Assembly: GCA_964583155.1 (NCBI GenBank)
Contig: CAZOUY010000006.1
Location: 1-64,000, forward strand
DNA: 64,000 nt
DNA from: CAG-826 sp964583155
GTDB lineage: Bacteria > Bacillota_I > Bacilli_A > RFN20 > CAG-826
Direction of reading: 5' to 3'
The position numbers and the translations under genes are program-made. The notes beneath the pieces were generated by a model. The model made no database searches. It was not told the origin of the DNA and saw only the letters and a program-made list of their open reading frames with translations. Within the stretch, counting starts at the first letter, position 1. Each line of letters opens with the position of its first letter. Of this stretch, positions 1 to 8,300 are shown piece after piece.

Positions 1-131
1 TTATTTGCCTTCTTTCTTTTGAGCATTTGGTCTCACATGTATTGTACATTAACAGTCATCGCTTTTTGATTAATGCTTTTTGTCTTGTTAATTCGATAAT
101 TATTTGTTAATATTATTAAGCAAAAGGTGTG
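1..131. other. left-edge sequence, no supported gene
   Basis: AT-rich sequence before the first gene. A hydrophobic plus-strand reading runs from base 1 to a stop near 69 and could be the tail of a gene starting outside the window, but it is too short to judge. No hairpin with a U-tract was seen. Confidence 0.3.
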
Positions 132-560
132 ATGGATATGTTGATTGATGAATTAAAAAAAGCCAATATGGAGGCTCTCAAAACGCGTAATAAGGAATGT
201 CGGGCTATTCTTTCGGTTGTCATCAATAAATATAATTTAATGTCGATTGAAATGTCGAGTCAAGGTAAATCCATTAGTGATATTGATTTGATTAATATTA
301 TCCAAAAATCACTCAAAGAATTAGATGATGAGTATCAAGGATTTTTGAGTGTTGATAATAAAGAGAAAGTACACGCGATCGAATTACAAAGAAAAGTATT
401 AGAAGCATATTTGCCTAAAATGCTGACTGAAGATGAAATAAAAAATGAGATTCTCAAGTTGGAAGATCGCTCTATTCCGAGTGTTATGAGGCATTTTAAA
501 GAGAATTTTGCAGGAAAAGTTGACATGGGACTTGTCAACCGACTAGCTCGTTTATTATAA
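132..560 (+). CDS. GatB/YqeY domain protein
   Basis: A 142-residue helical protein of the YqeY family, related to the tail domain of the GatB subunit of the tRNA-dependent amidotransferase. The N-terminal helix (LIDELKKANMEALKTRNK), the central region and the C-terminal part match the usual 145-150 residue proteins. The cellular role of stand-alone YqeY is not settled; it is thought to act around tRNA or the amidotransferase. Three starts are possible: GTG 129, ATG 132 and ATG 138. An AAAAGG site at 122-127 lies 4 bases before ATG 132 and 10 before ATG 138, so 132 or 138 is likely; I chose 132. The gene is followed after 15 bases by tRNA-Trp. Confidence 0.85.
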   Translation: MDMLIDELKKANMEALKTRNKECRAILSVVINKYNLMSIEMSSQGKSISDIDLINIIQKSLKELDDEYQGFLSVDNKEKVHAIELQRKVLEAYLPKMLTEDEIKNEILKLEDRSIPSVMRHFKENFAGKVDMGLVNRLARLL

Positions 561-575
561 TAAATAAGCTAGCAT

Positions 576-649
576 AGGGGCGTAGTTAAATGGTATAGCA
601 ACGGTCTCCAAAACCGTTATTGCGGGTTCGATTCCTGCCGCCCCTGCCA
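576..649 (+). tRNA. tRNA-Trp (anticodon CCA)
   Basis: A complete cloverleaf: acceptor AGGGGCG (576-582) pairs with CGCCCCT (639-645), followed by discriminator G and an encoded CCA (647-649). The anticodon arm 601-617 has loop CTCCAAA with anticodon CCA at 608-610. The T arm 622-638 has the loop TTCGATT. A CCA anticodon reads UGG only, in line with UGA serving as a stop in this genome (for example at the ends of feoA and feoB). Confidence 0.96.
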
Positions 650-661
650 TTATGAGATCTT

Positions 662-697
662 ACTTCGATATAGTTATCTGTACCGAAGTTTTTTTAT
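662..697 (+). terminator. intrinsic terminator after tRNA-Trp
   Basis: ACTTCG (662-667) pairs with CGAAGT (684-689) and is followed by a run of seven T. It would end transcription of the tRNA and perhaps of the YqeY gene. Confidence 0.75.
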
Positions 698-1393
698 TTT
701 TGTCAAAGTTAAATATCTACTTTATATTCAAACCTGCAAACTTTGAAGCAGCCTATTCTTTGCCACTCAAACAATTATAATCTATAATTTCAGGGACTCT
801 TGTTTCAACTATCGAACAATAATAAGCAACTTTCATCCGATTATCTTCAATTATTACACGATTATAGTCGACTATTGGGTAATCATTAAACCATTCCTAG
901 AAAAATGCTATAGCTGCATTGCTAATCAACAAAGTAAGAGATATGATATGACTATTATGAAGCAATCAACAAATTGTTGGAGAGACTTAATTGTCTTTAA
1001 TTGCCAATATTGCTATTTCGTCTTTTATATTTCTTGAAGAAAAAAGAACAGCTATTGGTTCAAAAAAGAAAAATTAAATAATATCCTTAGACAATATGGT
1101 TGGCTTGATGCAATAAAAATGATTATTTTACACTTAAGTCGATCGAAAAGAAGAAAGATGTGACCAAGCTATTATAAAATTGCCCTCGTTATTGCATTCA
1201 GATTAGACTATAATGGGTATAGGGAAATAGTTATGGAGCTTGGTCGCACAAATTGCCAGTAATCCTTCTCGAAATCCTGATGCAAGTGACAATTTGATTT
1301 TTGATTATCAACTTTCCAAGTGATACTAAAGCCAGTTTGGTGGTTATTATCAGATTAATATGAATTATATGATATAGAAAGGTAGGTACTTTT
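698..1393. other. gene-poor stretch with decayed coding fragments
   Basis: About 700 bases without an intact gene. On the minus strand a 47-codon open stretch (753-896) continues upstream in frame past a single TAG (897-899) for another 20 or so codons, as in a decayed gene end. On the plus strand short protein-like fragments occur near 1250-1323. A 9-base inverted repeat, GACCAAGCT (1162-1170) and AGCTTGGTC (1237-1245), lies in the same area. I could not assign any fragment to a family; chance open frames in AT-rich DNA remain possible. Confidence 0.3.
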
Positions 1394-1819
1394 ATGACTA
1401 TTGCAAAAAATTGGAAAAAATTACTTTTATCTTTGCAGCTGTTGCTTTGTGTTGTTACGACTGGTTGTAATAATGATTTAAATCAAAAATATGCAAATTA
1501 TTACAACTTAGGAACGCCAGAAGTCTATTGCTGGAAAATAGACAATGATTGGTTTTGTGGAGCATTAGTTGCTACGGATAGATTAAAGACTACATCAGAA
1601 ATACAATGGCTTCAAGATAATTTACCTTGTTCATTGAATGATATGAAAAAAATTTTAAGAACATATTCTGACCAAGATAAATACGCAACTTTCGTATGTA
1701 TCGTAAGTGTTCCTCCAAAAATTGAGGAAATAACTCATGACAATCAATTAGTTTATGACAATATTGACACTTATGAATGGCTATTTAAGAAACTTGGATT
1801 GGAATTTAGGTTTGAATGA
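1394..1819 (+). CDS. small hypothetical lipoprotein
   Basis: A 141-residue protein with a lipoprotein signal: positive N-terminus, hydrophobic core, lipobox VTTGC with Cys25 as the likely lipidated residue. The mature part (about 117 residues) is acidic and contains CxxxxxxxxxCG-like cysteines near residues 46-56 but no domain I recognise. An AAAGGTAGG site precedes the ATG. The gene sits alone between the decayed region and another lipoprotein gene. Stop is TGA. Confidence 0.65.
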   Translation: MTIAKNWKKLLLSLQLLLCVVTTGCNNDLNQKYANYYNLGTPEVYCWKIDNDWFCGALVATDRLKTTSEIQWLQDNLPCSLNDMKKILRTYSDQDKYATFVCIVSVPPKIEEITHDNQLVYDNIDTYEWLFKKLGLEFRFE

Positions 1820-1880
1820 TTATGCATGTGTGGGAGTATTAGCTTTAGATTTATCTATATCTTATATCATTTAACTTTAG

Positions 1881-1902
1881 AGGACTCCTAATATAGTCCT
1901 TT
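1881..1902 (+). terminator. weak hairpin after the small lipoprotein gene
   Basis: AGGACT (1881-1886) pairs with AGTCCT (1895-1900), followed only by TTTAAAA. A weak terminator or processing hairpin. Confidence 0.35.
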
Positions 1903-2032
1903 AAAAGCAAAAAAAGCGCTTTCTGTAATTAATAATTGCTTTTATATTGCTTAACTTATTCTCATCATCTATTATATATTTATATTTTCATCCGAAAGTA
2001 GTAAAAAAATAAAATTGGAGGGAGCGAGAAAA

Positions 2033-3277
2033 ATGAAAAAACAAAAAATTTTATTTTTATTACCATTATTAGTTTTGACAGCATGTCAAAGCGGAAATTC
2101 AAAAAGCATAGAAGAAAAAATAGCTGTTGTACAAGGAAATTTGAAAATGACGGGAACTATTTCTTATAAGTTCTATGATGATAATAATCAACCGACCGAT
2201 GGCGAACCTGTTACATCGGCTTTAAATGTCCTTTTCACGGATGTGGGATATTACATCTCTTATAAAGGTGATTTTGATCAAAATTTCGAATCAACATTAT
2301 TTAAGTCTGAAAGGAATACGGTCGAGCTTCGCTATATTAACAATTTGAATGAATTGGTAATAGAATGTCCAACCGATAAAGAAAATAATGAGTATGATTT
2401 TACTCCTTACACTAATCCATTTGTATTACTTAATACCGAAAATCTTATTGTGGCAGATGATAAAATGTCGGCGAACATAAATCTCGATACTGCTTTGGAT
2501 ACCGCCATCGACTTTGTAAGTCGCTTAACATATTATTCTTTTCCGGAGTTAGCGGAGGTTTCTATTTCAACCGATAAAGAAAAGGTTACTGGAGTTCATA
2601 TTGCTACGACTGTCTTAAAAGAGACATTGCGTTCTGGTGTTTATTCTTTTGATTTACAGGTTGAAGCTATTGGGGAGGAAGTTGTAGGCCCAGTAACACC
2701 CGAGCCTTTGAAGCCAAATGCTAATCAGGCCCGTTTACAAAGCGCTCTTGAAGAATTAATGAGTAATGATTATGAAGCGACGTTGAAATTGGATGCATAT
2801 ACTTTCGGTCTATATAAGAATAAAGATGGAATTCTTTGCTCTGATAAGGATGAACCGATTTATTCAATAGGATACTTTAAAGACAATGATCAATTATGTG
2901 AAGTGACCTATGATAAAACATCCGCTGCTTTTGTAAAATCTTATTCGACAGAATTAACCGAAGATGATTTAGTAGCACCATGGCTAGCATTCAGTACCGT
3001 TCTCTATGATTCTTCGGAGGATGGCAAAACATTCACGCTTTCAAGTACCATAGACAGCAGCTATGTTGGTCAATTTGGTTTCTTGTTATCCCTTGGAAAT
3101 TGTATGGAATTGTATGGGGCAACGGGAATGTCTTTAGAAATTGATGATCAAAATCATTTATTATCCGTTACTTTTGTTAGTGAATATGAAATGTTCTCAT
3201 CAGCGGTTTTGACTATTGATAAAATAGGATCCTGTACTTTACCTTTTGATTTAGCCACTATCGCAGAAAAGGCATAA
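2033..3277 (+). CDS. hypothetical lipoprotein, two-lobed
   Basis: A 414-residue surface lipoprotein. The signal has lipobox LTAC with Cys18. The ATG at 2033 is favoured because GGAGGGAG lies 8 bases upstream; an in-frame start at 2015 would put the ribosome site inside the coding region. The mature protein appears to hold two related halves (about residues 20-210 and 225-410), each opening with a helix followed by beta-strand-rich sequence, joined by a proline-rich linker (VGPVTPEPLKP). The layout recalls LolA/LppX-like lipid-binding lipoproteins, but I see no diagnostic motif. A strong terminator follows. Confidence 0.7.
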   Translation: MKKQKILFLLPLLVLTACQSGNSKSIEEKIAVVQGNLKMTGTISYKFYDDNNQPTDGEPVTSALNVLFTDVGYYISYKGDFDQNFESTLFKSERNTVELRYINNLNELVIECPTDKENNEYDFTPYTNPFVLLNTENLIVADDKMSANINLDTALDTAIDFVSRLTYYSFPELAEVSISTDKEKVTGVHIATTVLKETLRSGVYSFDLQVEAIGEEVVGPVTPEPLKPNANQARLQSALEELMSNDYEATLKLDAYTFGLYKNKDGILCSDKDEPIYSIGYFKDNDQLCEVTYDKTSAAFVKSYSTELTEDDLVAPWLAFSTVLYDSSEDGKTFTLSSTIDSSYVGQFGFLLSLGNCMELYGATGMSLEIDDQNHLLSVTFVSEYEMFSSAVLTIDKIGSCTLPFDLATIAEKA

Positions 3278-3285
3278 AAATTAAA

Positions 3286-3318
3286 ACTACTTAGCGTTAT
3301 GTCTAAGTAGTTTTTTTA
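3286..3318 (+). terminator. strong, possibly bidirectional terminator
   Basis: ACTACTTAG (3286-3294) pairs with CTAAGTAGT (3303-3311), followed by T7. An A-rich run on the other flank lets it also serve the convergent minus-strand gene that ends at 3334. Confidence 0.85.
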
Positions 3319-3333
3319 TAATTAAATTTTATT

Positions 3334-5139
3334 TTAATCAATCATTCGATAAATTGTGAAGGCCGTTAGGTTTTTTTCACTATCTTGATATGGGTCTATT
3401 CTTTGGCCATTACTATCTAATAAAGGTCTCAAATGATAATAATTTAAAGCCGTCTCATTGCATATTACCACGGAATTGTTTCCATAATATCCTTTTGACA
3501 TATTTAGAGCGGCCTGCGCAGAAGAGGACGTTTCAATAAAGGTATTATTCTTAATAAACGATTGGCATTGAATTCGCGATTGCGAATGTCCATAAAAAAT
3601 CGTATCATTCGTTATTTTCATTTGATCTCCGATGGTCCCTAGCACATATTTAATTTCAAGTGATTTGCTGAATACATTCGTGAAAGCCTCATCTTCAAAT
3701 ATATTGTGCTCCGCAATGACACGGCCACGATTGGCGGTAGGAATTAGAGCATAATCAATTTGATGATTTGTTAACGCTCTTTTCATATCCTTAATATTAT
3801 TAAAATAGCAATATTCTATTAACTCATTAACCGCTTTATTCTTTAAAAGATCGCTAAACATTTTATCCTTATGCGAGATATCAGCTACTATTTTTTCTAT
3901 AATTTCTTCATCATGTGCGGCGAGATCAGTATTAGAGGCAATCCCTCCATAAACACCAATAATCAGGTGATCATCACGTGTGTTATTTAAATCATAAAAA
4001 GTAAGCGATTTTTGTAGATCTTCGTAATCATTTTTACTGATGCGTAAATAAAGTACTTTGCCTGTGAGTAGGGTGCCGCGACTAAAGAACCATCCATTCA
4101 TCGCCATGATCTGATTACTTTTTGTCGTCTCACCCTCAAAGCGGCAGGTTCCTTCGGCGCGTCTTTTTTTGTTGTTTTGAATATTAGAGGTGTAGTAGTA
4201 GAAACCCCGGCCCATTTGAAGAGATTGATCATATTCAAATGTTAGAGTATCGGTCGCAAAGAAGATTTGATCATCTCCTGCAAATTTACATTTAAATGTC
4301 AGTCGATCATCAATATCGCTTATTTGTACTAAGCGCGTACGGAATCCTTTGGGCACAAAATTCATATTGGAATCGGTTTCTTCAAGAGAATAATATATCC
4401 AGTATCCCGTAATAAGCTTTCTTTTTATCGTTTCTTCGGTGTTAGCGAGGCGCAATATTAATTGTAATATGATAATAATCGTAGTAGCGATAAGTTCAAC
4501 AAGAATAGATATTTCTTCGATCTTTTCCTTAATTGACGGAATTAGTCGTAAGACTAGAAAGACAAGCATAGCGAAAGCCACAACACCGGAGCTCCATCCT
4601 AAAATCTTTTTTAAATGATTCTTCTTTAGAAGCCAAATACCAAACCGTGTAAAAGGAGAAGTTTTATAATTATTAAGCTTAAATATGCGGTATTCGATTT
4701 TATTCGTAAAAATGTTATCTGCGGGTTCATCGGAAATGTGATAAGTGGAAGTAGTATTTCCAGATTTAAAAGAATCGATAGGATTTTCGGTAACATTCCC
4801 TAACTCATTGCTGGTTAATGAATGGTGATGATATGACATTTGTCCGATAATCATTCCTATTTCATTAATCCCATCGGACGTTAATCGCGAAATGAGGGAA
4901 AGAAACATATCATTAATCTCATTATTCTCATTTTTGGCAGGTATGATGATGTAATCATATTTTCCTTTTTTTAAGCCATTTATCAAGGAAAAGAGATCTT
5001 GCTCGGTTGCAACCTCGACCTCTTTATCTTTAAATAAATCATGCATCTGAAGCTTGTTTTTAATAACCTCAGGCATATCATATCCAATATATCCAAAACG
5101 ATTTATTTTGGCATTAGTATTAATTATCTTTTTCCGCAT
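3334..5139 (-). CDS. 2TM beta-rich effector-like protein with prephenate-dehydratase-like domains
   Basis: A 601-residue membrane protein. Positions here count from a TTG two codons upstream; the ATG at 5139 is preferred since AAGGTG lies 8 bases before it. Residues 15-110 resemble the first lobe of prephenate dehydratase (FGYIGYD, DYIIIPAKNE, a HHHSL stretch). Two adjacent membrane helices follow at about 181-203 and 212-234. Residues 245-375, beginning GYWIYY, are beta-strand rich; together with the two helices this resembles the SMODS-associated 2TM beta-rich effector class that includes Cap15. Residues 393-603 read as a fuller prephenate dehydratase fold: DYALIPTANRG, then GHSQSRIQCQSFI, SSSAQAA, ALNYYHL and NLTAF, in family order, with the catalytic TRF changed to TAF. 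It is therefore more likely a ligand sensor than an enzyme. It lies divergent to the CRISPR locus. Domain assignments are by eye. Confidence 0.6.
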   Translation of the reverse strand: MRKKIINTNAKINRFGYIGYDMPEVIKNKLQMHDLFKDKEVEVATEQDLFSLINGLKKGKYDYIIIPAKNENNEINDMFLSLISRLTSDGINEIGMIIGQMSYHHHSLTSNELGNVTENPIDSFKSGNTTSTYHISDEPADNIFTNKIEYRIFKLNNYKTSPFTRFGIWLLKKNHLKKILGWSSGVVAFAMLVFLVLRLIPSIKEKIEEISILVELIATTIIIILQLILRLANTEETIKRKLITGYWIYYSLEETDSNMNFVPKGFRTRLVQISDIDDRLTFKCKFAGDDQIFFATDTLTFEYDQSLQMGRGFYYYTSNIQNNKKRRAEGTCRFEGETTKSNQIMAMNGWFFSRGTLLTGKVLYLRISKNDYEDLQKSLTFYDLNNTRDDHLIIGVYGGIASNTDLAAHDEEIIEKIVADISHKDKMFSDLLKNKAVNELIEYCYFNNIKDMKRALTNHQIDYALIPTANRGRVIAEHNIFEDEAFTNVFSKSLEIKYVLGTIGDQMKITNDTIFYGHSQSRIQCQSFIKNNTFIETSSSAQAALNMSKGYYGNNSVVICNETALNYYHLRPLLDSNGQRIDPYQDSEKNLTAFTIYRMID

Positions 5140-5185
5140 AATCAATCACCTTCATTGCATTCTTATAATCTATTTTATCAAATTA

Positions 5186-5214
5186 ATCGTATAAGATAAT
5201 ATTATTTAAGTCAA
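5186..5214 (-). promoter_or_regulatory. candidate promoter of the 2TM/PDT-like gene
   Basis: On the minus strand TTGACT (5209-5214) and TACGAT (5186-5191) are 17 bases apart, 47 bases upstream of the chosen start. Confidence 0.5.
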
Positions 5215-5264
5215 ATTTTAATCTATATTGATGCTTTTAATTTAAACAAATAGTTAAAACATGG

Positions 5265-5270
5265 TATAAT
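5265..5270 (+). promoter_or_regulatory. candidate cas9 -10 element
   Basis: TATAAT on the plus strand. The -35 region is poor (TTAAAC at 5242-5247). A transcript from here would carry a 120-base leader antisense to the whole tracrRNA before cas9. Confidence 0.4.
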
Positions 5271-5278
5271 GAAATTAC

Positions 5279-5362
5279 AAAAAAAATGCCATCACATGAT
5301 GGCTATGGGTTCAGTAAGACTTAATTTGAACTCGTAATGTAAAATTTTAGGTATTATTTTAC
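5279..5362 (-). ncRNA. tracrRNA of the type II-A system
   Basis: The minus strand carries an anti-repeat at about 5325-5362. Its pairing with the CRISPR repeat has the canonical II-A form: a 6-bp lower stem (repeat GTTTGA with TCAAAT), a bulge of GA on the repeat side against GAGT on the tracr side, then a long upper stem including ATTACATTTT and ACCTA. Downstream come a short nexus-like AGT/ACT hairpin (about 5308-5318) and a terminator hairpin GCCATC/GATGGC (5288-5303) ending in eight U. The RNA is about 84 nt and is transcribed away from cas9. Confidence 0.88.
5288..5303 (-). terminator. tracrRNA terminator hairpin
   Basis: GCCATC and GATGGC flank a four-base loop; on the minus strand the hairpin is followed after an A by T8 (5286-5279). 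Confidence 0.85.
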
Positions 5363-5368
5363 ATTGAC

Positions 5369-5397
5369 AATATAACATATAGGAAGGAAAAATACAA
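5369..5397 (-). promoter_or_regulatory. tracrRNA promoter overlapping the cas9 ribosome site
   Basis: On the minus strand a -35 TTGTAT (5392-5397) and a -10 TATATT (5369-5374) are exactly 17 bases apart, which puts the start near 5362. The promoter covers the AGGAAGG ribosome site and reaches 2 bases from the cas9 start codon, so polymerase bound here and cas9 expression could interfere. Confidence 0.7.
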
Positions 5398-5398
5398 G

Positions 5399-8300
5399 AT
5401 GGCAAACAAAATTTTATGTGGTCTTGACATCGGAACTAATTCCGTTGGATGGTGCGTTACTGATGAGAATAATCAAGTAATCAAAAAGAATGGTAAATCT
5501 CTTTGGGGTGTTCGGATGTTTGAAGAGGCAAAAGACTGTAAGGATAGAAGAGCGTATCGCTGTTCTCGCAGAAGATTAAAACGAAGAAAACAAAGGATCG
5601 ATTTATTGCAAGAATTATTTGCTGTAGAAATGCAAAAAACAGATGCTGACTTTTTCTATCGCTTAAGTTCATCTTTTTTTCATAACGAAGATCGGGAGCG
5701 ACCATTTGATTTTACATTATTTAATGATATTAACTATTCTGATAAACAATATTTTTTAGAATATCCCACCATTTATCATTTACGAAAAAAGCTTATTATA
5801 ACCAAAGAAAAGATGGATTTGCGTTTCATTTATTTGGCATTGCATCACATGATTAAGTATCGTGGAAACTTTTTAGTGGAAGGCGATTTCCAAGCGATGA
5901 AGCAAAGTGATGCTGATGAATATTTCGAAGAATTATCTAATTTTTTATCCGCTAATGGATTAAAGAATATTGCTTATTCCGATGATATTTTTAGACAATT
6001 AAAATTAGCAAATGAAGAAGAAAATAGAATTACTGATTTGAAAAAAAGAATAGGTGAGATCTTACAAGTCAATAATGATGATTTTCATAAAAAAGTAATC
6101 ATTCCTTTAATAGTGGGATCACCGGTTAAATTGAAAGATATCAAAAAACTAGATATTGAACTTGATAAGCTTGAATTTGATAATTTATGCACTAAGAGTG
6201 AAGATTTTGTTGAGCGTATTGAGATTTTGTCCTCCTTTTATCCTGATTATGAGGATTATTTTAGGGCTTTCATTACATGTCAAAAAATATGTCAGTTTTT
6301 CCAATTGGGTAAATTAATTGGAAAGCATCAGTATCTTTCGGATGTCATGATTGAAAGATACGAGAAGCATGAAAAAGATTTACGAGAATTAAAGGACTAT
6401 ATTAAAAAGAATTTCCCTAATGAATATGGAAGAGTTTTTCGTAAGCCTAATAAGTCAGATAATAAAGCTGAGGATAATTATTCAAGCTATATTGGTTATT
6501 ATTCTGTAAATGGAGAATTGAGGCGTTTTGAGCACGCTAAAGCGGATGACTTTTATAAGTTTTTAAAAGATATTTTACAACTGAAGAATTATAGAATTAC
6601 CGATGAAAATAAAAATGAGTATTTGAGCAGAATTCTAATCGATATGGAAAATGGTAATTTTTTACCGCTTTTAAATTCAACGGATAATGGATTATTTCCC
6701 TATCAATTGAATTTAATCGAAATGAAAGCAATTTTAAATAATCAAAAGGTGTATTATCCATTTTTATTAGAAAAAGATGATGATGGAACAGTTCTCGATA
6801 AGATTATTTCTTTATTAACATTTAAAATTCCTTATTATGTTGGTCCTTTAACCTCAAAAAGCAATCATGCTTGGATTGTTCGGAAAGAAGGAAAAATTTA
6901 TCCTTGGAATTTTGATAAAATGGTCGATAAGGAAAAAACGGCTGAGAATTTTATTAGACGCATGCTTAATAAATGTAGTTATCTTCCTAGCTGCTATTGT
7001 TTACCAAAAAATTCGATCGTCTTTTCATATTATGATGTCTTATCATTTGTTAATAAGCTTGTGGTGAATGGTGCATTATTAGGACGTGAAGAAAAGATGG
7101 CTCTGATTAGCGATGTTTTTGCCAAGAATCGTAAAGTTAATAAGAGCATGATCAAAGAATATTTTAAGAATAAATATGGTGATAATGATATAGAAGTGGC
7201 GACCGCGAATGGAAAAGAATTAGATATCATTCCATGCAATATGGCGTCATACTATGATTTTGTTAATATTTTTGGGCAAGAATATGTAAAAAGCCATATT
7301 GATATCATTGAACAGGTCATTCGCGATATTGTCTTGTTTGAGGATAAAAAGGTTTTAGTGGAACGCCTTGAAAATTCTTATCAATTTAACAGTGAACAAA
7401 TAAAAAGAATTAAAGGTTTAAATTACGCGAAGTATAGCAGATTATCAAAAGAATTATTGTTGGATTTAAAGGCCTATGATGATAATGGTGTCATAATTGG
7501 ATCTATTCTTGATATTATGCAAGACACCAATGAAAATCTTATGCAAGTTATAACAAATGAAAAATATCATTTGCAAGAGATAATTATGCAATATAACCAG
7601 GATGATTCCCAAGGCACTATCGAATCATATGTTGATGAGTTATACGTTGCTCCGGGAATGAAACGACCTCTCATTCAAGCCTTTAAAATCATTGAAGAAT
7701 TAGAAAAGATTCTCAAGCGACCCATTGATGAGTATTATGTTGAATGTACTAGAACCAATAAAGAGCAAAAAGTCCCGGCCAAATCACGTTATGAGAAACT
7801 TAAGGAAATCTATGCTGCCGCGGAAGAGGCCATGAGAGATGATTTTCAGTATAAAAAAGTGTCTACTGAATTAAAAGAACTTGCTAATGGAGATATCAAC
7901 AAGTTTCAAAGCGATAAATACTTTTTATACTTCTTACAAATGGGAAAGTGTATGTATAGTGGCGAGCCAATCGAATTATCGGATTTAGATGATAGTCATA
8001 AATATGATATTGATCATATCATTCCGCAGATGATGATCAAGGATGATTCTTTAAATAATCGTGTTTTGGTTAAGCAAGATTTGAATCGTGATAAAAGTGA
8101 TACATATCCTATTCCCCATAGTGTTTTATTTAAAGGTAATTATAAAGCGGCTTATGCTTTTTATAAGCATTTAAGAGATTGCGGTTTTATCAGTCAAGAT
8201 AAATATGTTCGTTTAACAAGAGTTGAACTAAAAGAGGATGAATATGCATCATTTGTCAATCGACAATTAGTATATACCAATCAAGCTGTTAAAGGATTGA

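Noticed and set aside
1911..1924. CcpA-like site AAAAAGCGCTTTCT before the lipoprotein gene
   Set aside because: Three deviations from the consensus at the outer positions; the core is common in AT-rich DNA.
5364..5369. TTGACA as the cas9 -35 element
   Set aside because: The position 17 bases downstream is AGGAAGG ribosome-site sequence with no -10; the match is the reverse side of the tracrRNA promoter and anti-repeat.
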